Origin: JBCBWG01 sp039186015
Lineage (GTDB): Bacteria > Pseudomonadota > Alphaproteobacteria > Rhizobiales > Hyphomicrobiaceae
NCBI GenBank assembly: GCA_039186015.1
Contig: JBCDAH010000003.1
Coordinates: 6,415-70,414, forward strand
Direction: 5' to 3'
Length of the DNA: 64,000 nt
Shown here: in pieces, positions 52,316-59,850 of the stretch
Layout of the letters: the number at the start of each line of letters is the position of its first letter
Position numbering within the stretch: the stretch's first letter is position 1
Notes under the pieces: model-generated
The model's input: only the letters and a program-made list of their open reading frames with translations
Databases searched by the model: none
What the model was told of the DNA's origin: nothing
Translations under genes and position numbers: made by a program

Positions 52316-53461
52316 ATGCAAACGGTCGCTGCGGCGTATGCCGCTCGGATTGCAAAGGGTGAGCTTTCGGCCGATCCTGCACAAAAATCCGCCATCGCCG
52401 ATCTTGATGCCGTTCTTGCCGCGGTGGATGCCCATCACAGGTCGACGCGATTGCCGCTGGCTTGGATAACCCGCAGGCACAAGGTCGCGCCCCGAGGCTT
52501 GTACCTTTGGGGTGGCGTTGGTCGCGGCAAGACGATGCTCATGGATCTGTTTTTCAGTATCGTGCCGTCGCGGCTGCCGAAGCGGCGTTGCCACTTTCAC
52601 GAGTTCATGGCCGATGTTCACGATCGGATCGGGCAAGCGCGGAAGTCATCTCCCGGCGATCCGATGCCGATTGTCGGCCGTGGCATAGCCCGTGAAGCGC
52701 AGTTGCTGTGTTTTGACGAGCTTCATGTCACTGACATTGCAGATGCCATGATCCTCGGTCGGCTTTTCGATCAACTCTTTGCTGCAGGCGTGACGGTTGT
52801 CGCAACGTCGAACGTCGAGCCGCAGCGGCTTTACGAAAATGGCCTCAACAGAGATCTGTTTTTGCCATTCGTCGATCTGATCGAGCGGAATCTTGACGTT
52901 CGCGAGCTGATCTCGGATACGGACCATCGACTGCGTAAGCTTGCCGGCCAACGGCTTTACTTCTCTCCATTGGGCGTAAAGGCCGACGAGGCCATGGATT
53001 CGCTGTGGACTGTGATTGCCGGGCAGCCACCCCATGGCCCAGATCGCCTCGAGGTGGCTGGACGAGAGGTTATCGTGCCGCGCCAGGGGAACGGGGCAGC
53101 TCGGTTTAGCTTTGCGCAGTTGTGTGATGCGCCGCTCGGCTCGCGGGACTATTTGGCGTTGGCGCGTGCTTATCATACCGTCTTTATTGATGGCATACCG
53201 ATATTGACGACCGCACAGCGCAATCCTGCACGCCGTCTCATCAACCTGGTCGATACACTGTACGACAATCGGGTAAGCCTCGTGGTCTCAGCAGCCGCGG
53301 AGCCCGACGCGCTTTATATTAGCGGAGACGGATCCGACATGTTTGTGCGGACAGCGTCGCGCCTAATCGAAATGCGGAGTGCGGCCTATGTTGCGGACCG
53401 GATGGCCCGCCTCCAGACACCAAACGAATCATCGCCGGCGGAGGATGTGCCTACGACGTAA
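52316..53461 (+). CDS. zapE: Cell division ATPase ZapE (AFG1 family)
   Basis: ZapE is an AFG1-like AAA ATPase that associates with the division ring under stress. The ATG at 52316 (MQTVAAAYAARIAKGELSAD) is preceded by GGGGGAAAG and gives 381 residues. RGLYLWGGVGRGKTMLMDLFF (Walker A), HFHEFMADVHDRI, LLCFDELHVTDIADAMIL (Walker B), ATSNVEPQRLYENGLNRDLF (sensor region) and RAYHTVFIDGIPILT are all family hallmarks. In many relatives it lies beside mdh-sucC; here it is not. It converges on Trm112. Confidence 0.95.
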   Translation: MQTVAAAYAARIAKGELSADPAQKSAIADLDAVLAAVDAHHRSTRLPLAWITRRHKVAPRGLYLWGGVGRGKTMLMDLFFSIVPSRLPKRRCHFHEFMADVHDRIGQARKSSPGDPMPIVGRGIAREAQLLCFDELHVTDIADAMILGRLFDQLFAAGVTVVATSNVEPQRLYENGLNRDLFLPFVDLIERNLDVRELISDTDHRLRKLAGQRLYFSPLGVKADEAMDSLWTVIAGQPPHGPDRLEVAGREVIVPRQGNGAARFSFAQLCDAPLGSRDYLALARAYHTVFIDGIPILTTAQRNPARRLINLVDTLYDNRVSLVVSAAAEPDALYISGDGSDMFVRTASRLIEMRSAAYVADRMARLQTPNESSPAEDVPTT

Positions 53462-53467
53462 CTCGGC

Positions 53468-53755
53468 CTACGACTTAATCCGGTGCATCCTCAGATCCTG
53501 TTCCGATAGCTCCCGCGCGCACGACTCAATCAAAAGCGGCACACCGTCCTTGATCGGAAATGCAAGAAACGCTGCCGGGCTAATCAGTTCCTGCGCCTTG
53601 GCATCATATATAAGTGTGGTTTTCCGCAACGGGCAGACCAGAAACTCCAGCAAATGCCGCTCAAGGCGACGTGTGGCTGGTGAGTCGGCCGACGTTTCTG
53701 TGTCCGTAGGCGTTGCACCCTTATGTTCCGAATCCTGGGGCACCACAGCTTCCAC
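53468..53755 (-). CDS. Trm112 family protein
   Basis: A 95-residue protein with a YcaR/Trm112-type domain: LERHLLEFLVCPLRKTTLIY, SPAAFLAFPIKDGVPLLIES. The family usually has a zinc-ribbon with paired cysteines; here the first CP is present and the second pair is absent, common in alphaproteobacteria. Eukaryotic Trm112 activates methyltransferases; bacterial roles are unknown. The N-terminal 27 residues are Pro/Thr/Ser-rich and could be extra. The GTG start lies 1 bp after the LON-domain stop. Confidence 0.85.
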   Translation of the reverse strand: MEAVVPQDSEHKGATPTDTETSADSPATRRLERHLLEFLVCPLRKTTLIYDAKAQELISPAAFLAFPIKDGVPLLIESCARELSEQDLRMHRIKS

Positions 53756-53756
53756 T

Positions 53757-54431
53757 TTATTGTAGCGGCCCGTCGTCGCTACCGCCGGCCAGTTCCATTT
53801 CCGTCAGTGCGACCAGAACATCGGCCCTTGCCTTGAGCGATGGGGCCTCCAGCAACGCCTGCTTCTCTTCCGCGCCAAACGGACTAATGACACACAGGGC
53901 GTTCACCAAAAGTTCGGTCGGGGCGTTTCCAATGGCGCGCCAGTCCGCGGTCAGTCTGTTGGTGTCGAGATAGGTCTTCAAGACACGATGTAAAACATCC
54001 CGGTCAACTTCATTCTCGCCGCTTCCGGGCACGAGATCCTCAGCAAAGTTCTCGTAGCTGACTTGGAAACTCCGGTAAGGCGCCGGCGAGGACTCTTCCG
54101 ACACGATGTTAAAGCGCGTTATGCCCGCCAATGTGATCAAAACCCGCCCGTCTTCAAGCTCTTGGAAGGCCGTCAGTCGTCCTGCGCAGCCGACGCTGCG
54201 TACGTTGCAGTCGGTACCGTCAGGGCTCTCGGGGCCGGAATTGCCAACCGGTTGGATCATTCCAAGCACGCGATGCCCGGCAATCACCTCGTCGATCATC
54301 GCCAGGTAGCGCGGTTCGAAGATATTCAGAGGCAGAGTGGCACGCGGCAGAAGTAACGCTCCACGGAGGGGAAACACCGGTATCCGCTTCGGCAAGTCAG
54401 AGGACCGCTTGTATCTGTCCGTCAGCACCAT
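53757..54431 (-). CDS. LON peptidase substrate-binding domain protein
   Basis: A 224-residue stand-alone copy of the N-terminal domain of Lon protease. IPVFPLRGALLLPRATLPLN, IFEPRYLAMIDEVIAGHRVL and VGCAGRLTAFQELEDGRVLI are the family segments. It has no ATPase or protease domain, so it presumably binds proteins or regulates. It lies in the conserved alphaproteobacterial run CnoX-like thioredoxin, LON domain, Trm112, all on the minus strand. Confidence 0.92.
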   Translation of the reverse strand: MVLTDRYKRSSDLPKRIPVFPLRGALLLPRATLPLNIFEPRYLAMIDEVIAGHRVLGMIQPVGNSGPESPDGTDCNVRSVGCAGRLTAFQELEDGRVLITLAGITRFNIVSEESSPAPYRSFQVSYENFAEDLVPGSGENEVDRDVLHRVLKTYLDTNRLTADWRAIGNAPTELLVNALCVISPFGAEEKQALLEAPSLKARADVLVALTEMELAGGSDDGPLQ

Positions 54432-54465
54432 CTGCTCCTGCGCCGGGCATTTGCCAGGCTGCGCG

Positions 54466-55380
54466 TTACGAAAACATCAACGATGAGAGTTTGCGCCGTC
54501 CATCGATCGTGTCGGTATCCTTAGGACCCCATGCCTCAAACAGCTTAAGCAGCTGCTTTCGGGCGGCTTCATCGTTCCAGGTTCGGTCGCGACGGAATAT
54601 CTCAAGCAGCTGATCGACTGCCTGCGCTTTCTGACCGCCCGCAACCGCCGCCATCGCAAGATCCATACGCGCTTGGTGATCGTCTGGATTTGCTTTCAGC
54701 TTGGCCTCGAATTCGGTGACAGGACCTGCCGAGGACGCAGCTTCTGCCAACTCAATGGCCGAGCGCACACTTGCAACCGCCGTGTCGGCCTCTTTGTCGG
54801 GCGGAACCAGGGACAGAGTTTGCGTCGCCCGCTGGTGATCGCCACTCTTCAGATAGCAGTTTGCCAATCCTGCCAAGGCTGCGACATTCTGCTGGTCTTC
54901 GCTCAGTATGCTGGCGAAGATTTCGGCGGCCTGCTGTAGATCTCCGGTCTCCAGTGCCGTCTGGGCGACCTGCAAAGCCTCTTCAATTGAGGCTCCAGCG
55001 GCATCGACAGCGCCGCAGCGCGCAATGAACTCTCGAATGCCGCTCTCCGGTTGCGCGCCCATAAAGCCATCGATCAGACCGCCGTCTTTAAATGCATAGA
55101 CTGTCGGCAGCGATTGGACACGGAGTTGCGCGGCCAGTGTCTGGTTTTTGTCGACATCGACTTTGACCAGGCGCACGGCTCCATTGAAGCTATTGACGAC
55201 TTTCTCGAGAACGGGGGTCAATTGCTTACATGGTCCGCACCAGTCGGCCCAGAAGTCCACAAGCACAAGAGCACTGCGAGATGCGTCCAGGACATCGGCT
55301 TGAAAGGTTGCAGTTGTTGCATCCTTTATCACCGCTCCGGCATCGCCGGTTGCCTTGGGTGCCCCACCGATGATTTGCAT
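54466..55380 (-). CDS. cnoX: Thioredoxin-TPR co-chaperone CnoX (YbbN-like)
   Basis: Holdase co-chaperone that protects proteins from oxidation and hands them to GroEL and DnaK. The 304 residues include a thioredoxin domain with VLVDFWADWCGPCKQLTPVL near residue 40-60, then a TPR-like C-terminal half (AEIFASILSEDQQNVAALAG, LANCYLKSGDHQRATQTLSL, DDHQARMDLAMAAVAGGQKA). The active site is WCGPC, unlike E. coli CnoX which has SxxC and is redox-inactive, so an oxidoreductase activity is possible. AGGAGACCAAG precedes the ATG. Confidence 0.92.
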   Translation of the reverse strand: MQIIGGAPKATGDAGAVIKDATTATFQADVLDASRSALVLVDFWADWCGPCKQLTPVLEKVVNSFNGAVRLVKVDVDKNQTLAAQLRVQSLPTVYAFKDGGLIDGFMGAQPESGIREFIARCGAVDAAGASIEEALQVAQTALETGDLQQAAEIFASILSEDQQNVAALAGLANCYLKSGDHQRATQTLSLVPPDKEADTAVASVRSAIELAEAASSAGPVTEFEAKLKANPDDHQARMDLAMAAVAGGQKAQAVDQLLEIFRRDRTWNDEAARKQLLKLFEAWGPKDTDTIDGRRKLSSLMFS

Positions 55381-55447
55381 CTTGGTCTCCTAACTGTGCA
55401 CGATCCTGCCGTTCCGACAGATCATGCTCAACACGTTGCAGCAGCTC

Positions 55448-55969
55448 TCACGCCGCGGCATGTCCGGGATCTGGTGAATGTGACAGCGAAATGCCATGTG
55501 GCTCGTGGCCAGTTTCTTTGAGGAACCTTACCAGGTCTTCGCGCCGGATCGCCGTTGTTGCCGTGTTTTCCAGCGGGTGACAATTGATAATGTCATACTG
55601 CAAGAGCGCGTCATCAATGAAAACCGTTACATCGCCGTCGTGATCATTCACGACAGCGAACGCTGTGACGGAACCCGGCGTAACGCCAAGCTTCTCCATA
55701 AGCAGGTCCGGTTTGCCGAAGCTCAAGCGCGCGCAGCCGATCGTCTTGTGCAGTGTCTTCATGTCGATAACAGCATGGCTTTCAGCGACAATGAGGAACA
55801 ATCTGCCTTTGGCGTCCTTCAGGAACAGGTTTTTGGTATGCCCACCCGGAAGTTCCTTGTGCAGCGCGTCGCTTTCGGCAACCGTAAAGACGGCGGCGTG
55901 CTCTTTCGTTTCGGTCTCAATCGCAAGTGCGGCGAGGCGCGCGAAGAGATCCTGTCGCGTGGCCGGCAT
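55448..55969 (-). CDS. Prolyl-tRNA editing protein ProX (YbaK/ProXp-ala family)
   Basis: Hydrolyses mischarged alanyl-tRNA(Pro). From the ATG at 55969 (MPATRQDLFARLAALAIETE) it has 173 residues: HAAVFTVAESDALHKELPGG, HTKNLFLKDAKGRLFLIVAE, the catalytic K in the LFLKDAKG segment, RLSFGKPDLLMEKLGVTPGS (substrate loop with Gly), and VNDHDGDVTVFIDDALL. The frame continues upstream without family similarity. It is 67 bp before cnoX. Confidence 0.9.
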   Translation of the reverse strand: MPATRQDLFARLAALAIETETKEHAAVFTVAESDALHKELPGGHTKNLFLKDAKGRLFLIVAESHAVIDMKTLHKTIGCARLSFGKPDLLMEKLGVTPGSVTAFAVVNDHDGDVTVFIDDALLQYDIINCHPLENTATTAIRREDLVRFLKETGHEPHGISLSHSPDPGHAAA

Positions 55970-56229
55970 GAGGGCGTAACCACCTATCAAGTTTGAAGCT
56001 GTCGTCGTTTGTCGCGGTAATACGTGCATTTGGCTTGCAGTGGACGGCACCCAGCTTCCCATCAGATGTCCACCGTAGCGCCGAGCCCGCTAGTTAGGGG
56101 ATTGTTTGCGGTGCCGCAACGCGATTCCGTATGCCGTCTCGGGCAATTCAATTCCGCCTTGCAATTCCGCCTGTGCTTTGCCATACGTTCCCGCCTGGAC
56201 GCGCCCCATTGCGCTGCCAGACCGATATT

Positions 56230-56304
56230 GCGGGTGTAGCTCAGGGGTAGAGCACAACCTTGCCAAGGTTGGGGTCGTGGGTTCGAATCCCATCGCCCGC
56301 TCCA
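56230..56304 (+). tRNA. tRNA-Gly (GCC)
   Basis: A 75-base cloverleaf with encoded CCA. The acceptor stem pairs GCGGGTG with CGCCCGC (one G-T pair), the D arm is GCTC-AGGGGTA-GAGC, the anticodon stem CAACC/GGTTG holds loop TTGCCAA with anticodon GCC (56262-56264), and the T arm is GTGGG-TTCGAAT-CCCAT. The gene stands alone. The flanking stretches 55970-56229 and 56305-56514 hold no protein gene that I can support. Confidence 0.98.
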
Positions 56305-56514
56305 TCGGTCGGCAGATCGGCGCCCAATTCGGGCTAAACGCGCATTCACAGCCCCGACTTGCTGACATTACGTCGCGCTGTTCGACGGCCAGTTTTTCGC
56401 TGCGCTACCGCTCGCTACTTGAGCGCGGGTTCGCCGTCGAGCACTGTTTCAGGCCGGAACAACCCGTGAGCGATAAACAACAAGCGCGGGCCAGCGGTAC
56501 AATCGGCCCCGATG

Positions 56515-57357
56515 TTACGGGGTTGCATCTATCATCCGCCGCAAGGTCTGGTTGAAGCGTTTCGGCTGCTCATACATCACCCAGTGGCCGGCGTCTTCGA
56601 TGACTTCGGATATGAGCTCCGGGTGATGTTGGCCAATGACCTGCAAGCAGGTTTCGACGTCCGGATGCGCGATAACGTCGTGGCGTCCCCAGATTGAGCG
56701 CAGCGGCACCTCAACATCAGCCAACGCACGTTTGACATTGTCTGTGGCAGCAAACTTCCGGGATCGGAACCGCGCCTTGGACACGTTGATCTGTTGAATT
56801 GTAATGGCGAGATCGTCGATCCGGTCCGGCTGCGAGATCATCAGGATTTCGAGAACGCGTCGATGGATCTCTCGGCGTTCAGTGTCGGTCATCGACGACC
56901 GCTCCTTTGGAAAGGCCTCCAGTGCCGGCCGCGGAATGCCGAGCCCCGAGCACGCCAACAAGATAAAGCCGGCGATATGCCCGCTAAGCTGACCGGCCGC
57001 ATAAGTTCCGACGTGGCCGCCAAATGAAAAGCCGACGAGGATCGGCCGGTCTTGAGCTGGGATGAGTTCGCGGATTGCGCCAGTCACAAGGCCTGCCGAC
57101 GTTTTCGGACCGAGGGGCTCTGGTGGCATTGCACTATCGCCAAGGCCGGGCAGATCCGCTGCCCAGACCGTATGCGTCTGCGAAAGATCGGGTATCGTGT
57201 GTATCCAGTGGCGCCAGGACCCCGAGCCTCCGTGGAGCAGAATGATCGGCCGGCCCTGCCCCCATCGCCGCCACGCCATAGATCCGGCGCCGCAGGGCCA
57301 ATCGACCCGTTCGGCGGTTGCTTCGAGTGCCTGCACATCTTCGAGAGTCGAGATCAT
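56515..57357 (-). CDS. Alpha/beta hydrolase
   Basis: A 280-residue hydrolase with the oxyanion motif RPIILLHGGSGSWRHWIHTI (about 35-54), the nucleophile elbow LVGFSFGGHVG (Ser about 117), and the late catalytic His in VIEDAGHWVMYEQPKRFNQT. It belongs to the family that includes meta-cleavage product hydrolases and haloalkane-type esterases; the substrate cannot be inferred. It lies on the strand opposite the M20 amidohydrolase, 93 bp from it, and may share a divergent promoter with the catabolic cassette that follows. Confidence 0.85.
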   Translation of the reverse strand: MISTLEDVQALEATAERVDWPCGAGSMAWRRWGQGRPIILLHGGSGSWRHWIHTIPDLSQTHTVWAADLPGLGDSAMPPEPLGPKTSAGLVTGAIRELIPAQDRPILVGFSFGGHVGTYAAGQLSGHIAGFILLACSGLGIPRPALEAFPKERSSMTDTERREIHRRVLEILMISQPDRIDDLAITIQQINVSKARFRSRKFAATDNVKRALADVEVPLRSIWGRHDVIAHPDVETCLQVIGQHHPELISEVIEDAGHWVMYEQPKRFNQTLRRMIDATP

Positions 57358-57450
57358 TGATCTGCTGCTGCCTTAACTTTGGGCTGCCTGTTCGTGTCGC
57401 ACATCATAATATGACGGATCAGCCATGGCCTGTCGCGCGGAGGATAGTAC

Positions 57451-58698
57451 GTGAATCAGCCAACGAACCTATCGGTGAATGGAGAGCGGCTCTGGGCCAG
57501 TTTGATGGAGATGGCCCAAATCGGAGCAACCCCGAAGGGCGGTGTCAATCGACTAACGCTTACGGAACTGGATCGCGACGCCCGTCAGCTTTTTCAGCGT
57601 TGGTGCGAAGATGCCGGGCTGACTGTCTCAGTCGATGCGATGGGTTCAATGTTTGCGCGACGCGCGGGGCAAGACAATGCGCTGCCGCCGGTGATGATCG
57701 GCAGCCACCTCGATACGCAGCCGACCGGCGGTAAATTTGACGGCGCACTGGGTGTTATCGCCGCGTTGGAACTTGTCCGCAGCTTGAATGACCTTGGCGT
57801 AACGACCCGCCACCCGATTGAGATCGCGAACTTTACCAACGAAGAGGGTTCGAGATTTACGCCGGCCATGGTGGCGTCAGGTGTTTTCGCAGGTGCCTTC
57901 ACGCTGGATTACGCATTGGCGCGGACGGATGACGCGGGCGTGACACTGGGCAATGCACTTTCAGATCTCAATCTCGCTGGCCCGGAGCCTGTTGGCGGTC
58001 GCGATATCAAGGCGTTTTTTGAGCTGCATATCGAGCAGGGGCCGATTCTTGAGGAAGATGAGCTCGATGTTGGCATTGTGACTCATGCGAATGGTCAGCG
58101 CTGGTTTGACGTGACGCTGATCGGCGTCGAGAGTCATGCCGGGCCAACGCCCATGGAACGGCGCAAGGACGCGTTGGTTGGTGCGGCCCGCGTCGTCGAC
58201 CTCGTTTATAATATTGGGCACGGTCATTTGCCGAACGCATGCGCGACTTGCGGCCGGATCGAAGTCTTTCCGGCATCGCGAAATGTGATACCTGGGCGGG
58301 CATGGGTCACCGCAGACTTGCGCCATCCGGATGATGCCCGCCTGGATCAGATGACGACGGCGCTGTTGACCGGCGTACAGGAGATTGCAACGCAACTGGG
58401 TTTGAGCGCTGATGTCAAAGAGATTTTCGCGTTTCCTGTGACCACGTTTGATCAATCGTGCGTCGACGCGGTGCGAAAGGCAGCCACGGAGTTGGGGCTG
58501 CGTCACTGTGACATTGTTTCCGGTGCCGGTCACGACGCTGTTTACATGGCACGCGTTGCGCCTACGGCAATGATCTTTACGCCATGCATTGGCGGGATCA
58601 GCCACAACGAGGCCGAGGATATGAGGCCCGAGTGGGCCACCGCCGGTGCCAATGTGCTGCTGCGCGCAGCCGTTGAGATGGCAGAAATCGTGACGTAA
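57451..58698 (+). CDS. M20 family Zn-dependent amidohydrolase (N-carbamoyl-L-amino acid hydrolase / allantoate amidohydrolase type)
   Basis: A 415-residue metal hydrolase that removes carbamoyl or ureido groups from amino acids or ureides. The metal ligands are in VMIGSHLDTQPTGGKFDGAL (His, Asp), NFTNEEGSRFTPAM (Glu), ELHIEQGPILE (His), and a late SGAGHDAVYMARVAP (His). Residues about 205-330 are the dimerisation lid (VESHAGPTPMERRKDALVGA). The GTG start has GGAGG 7 bases upstream. The likely substrate class is N-carbamoyl-L-amino acid or related ureide. It is first in a plus-strand cassette of four enzymes. Confidence 0.9.
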   Translation: MNQPTNLSVNGERLWASLMEMAQIGATPKGGVNRLTLTELDRDARQLFQRWCEDAGLTVSVDAMGSMFARRAGQDNALPPVMIGSHLDTQPTGGKFDGALGVIAALELVRSLNDLGVTTRHPIEIANFTNEEGSRFTPAMVASGVFAGAFTLDYALARTDDAGVTLGNALSDLNLAGPEPVGGRDIKAFFELHIEQGPILEEDELDVGIVTHANGQRWFDVTLIGVESHAGPTPMERRKDALVGAARVVDLVYNIGHGHLPNACATCGRIEVFPASRNVIPGRAWVTADLRHPDDARLDQMTTALLTGVQEIATQLGLSADVKEIFAFPVTTFDQSCVDAVRKAATELGLRHCDIVSGAGHDAVYMARVAPTAMIFTPCIGGISHNEAEDMRPEWATAGANVLLRAAVEMAEIVT

Positions 58699-58786
58699 GC
58701 CGAGGCCAGCAGTCGGCCGGCTGATGACTTCCGGATTGGTCGCGCAGGCCTGAGAGGCAGATACAGCAGGGAGGTATACGAGAACA

Positions 58787-59686
58787 ATGTCTCGAAAAAT
58801 CGGGATCATCGGACTAGGCGCCATGGGCTTTGCGATGGCCAAGCGCTTGATCGAACGTCAGTATCGGGTCACCGGCTTCGATTTGCGGTCCGAACCACTT
58901 GCAGCATTGGCGGCCTGCGGTGGGTATACCGCCGAATCCCCGGCAGACGTAGCCGCGAATGCTGACGTCTTGATCCTGATGGTTGTGAATGCTGATCAAG
59001 TTGATGATGTCTTGTTTCGCGACGGCGTCGCGGAGGTGATGCAACCAGGCGCAACTGTCGTCAGCATGGTAACGTCGGCACCGGATCGTGTTCAGGCAAC
59101 GGCGAAACGTGTCGCGAATTCCGGATTGCAGTTCGTTGATGCGCCCGTTTCGGGCGGCGTGCCCGGCATTGAAGCGGGCACTTTGACGATCATGGCGGCG
59201 GCGCCAGACGCTGTATTCGCTGACGTGGCACCGCTTCTGCGGGATATCGGCTCAAATACGTACCACCTCGGCACAGCTCCAGGCCAAGGCGCAGCCATGA
59301 AGACGGTGAACCAGCTGCTTGCCGGTGTTCACATTGCAGCCGCGGCCGAGGCGCTTGCGCTTGCCGAGGCGGAGGGGATTAATGTCGCGACCGCGCTTGA
59401 AGTTCTTTCGAACAGCGCGGCATCAAGCTGGATGTTGCGTGACCGTGGTGCGCGCATGATCGAGCCCGGGCCTGAAGTCCGCAGCGCGATTGATATCTTC
59501 GTCAAAGATCTGGGCATTGTTGAAGACACCGGTCGCTCGCGGCGGTTTGGACTTCCGCTTGCGTCGGCGGCCCTACAACTCTACTTGGCAGCGTCTGGTT
59601 CGGGGCTCGGTAAGCACGACGATAGCCAGTTGTTCGCACACTACCGGCGCATTAACGGAACAGGTCCCAAGCAAGGTGACGCGTGA
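58787..59686 (+). CDS. NAD-dependent hydroxyacid dehydrogenase (3-hydroxyisobutyrate dehydrogenase family)
   Basis: A 299-residue beta-hydroxyacid dehydrogenase. GIIGLGAMGFAMAKRLIERQ is the cofactor motif, DAPVSGGVPGIEAGTLTIMA the substrate loop, and GQGAAMKTVNQLLAGVHIAA carries the catalytic Lys. The NQLLAGVHIAAAAEALALAE stretch resembles L-threonate dehydrogenase (LtnD) more than 3-hydroxyisobutyrate dehydrogenase, so a sugar-acid substrate is possible. It is 88 bp after the M20 gene. Confidence 0.85.
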   Translation: MSRKIGIIGLGAMGFAMAKRLIERQYRVTGFDLRSEPLAALAACGGYTAESPADVAANADVLILMVVNADQVDDVLFRDGVAEVMQPGATVVSMVTSAPDRVQATAKRVANSGLQFVDAPVSGGVPGIEAGTLTIMAAAPDAVFADVAPLLRDIGSNTYHLGTAPGQGAAMKTVNQLLAGVHIAAAAEALALAEAEGINVATALEVLSNSAASSWMLRDRGARMIEPGPEVRSAIDIFVKDLGIVEDTGRSRRFGLPLASAALQLYLAASGSGLGKHDDSQLFAHYRRINGTGPKQGDA

Positions 59687-59754
59687 CCGCCAGCATGATC
59701 TGCTCTGTGGACTTTCGAAGTATAGCTGCACTAACTACTCTGGTCTGCGTTAGG

Positions 59755-59807
59755 CAGGAGTGTGGGCCGGCGACTTAATTCCGCCTATCGCGGAAATGGT
59801 CTAGTCT
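59755..59807. repeat. Dispersed structured repeat, copy 4 (partial)
   Basis: Only the 3' part of the element is present: TGTGGGCCGGCGA (59761-59773), the hairpin TTCCGCC-TAT-CGCGGAA (59779-59795), and the tail ATGGTCTAGTCT (59796-59807), which matches copy 2 at 11 of 12 bases. The 5' outer arm is missing or unrecognisable. The element lies between the dehydrogenase and the GMC oxidoreductase, 43 bp before the start of the latter. Confidence 0.65.
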
Positions 59808-59850
59808 CGTGCTATCGACCTCATAATCAGGAACTTGGGAGTGAACGCTC

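Noticed and set aside
1254..56473. A 23-base match (21 identical) between 1254-1276 and 56451-56473, both intergenic.
   Set aside because: Two mismatches over 23 bases are expected by chance for at least one pair in a 64-kb window of biased composition; no shared structure extends from it.
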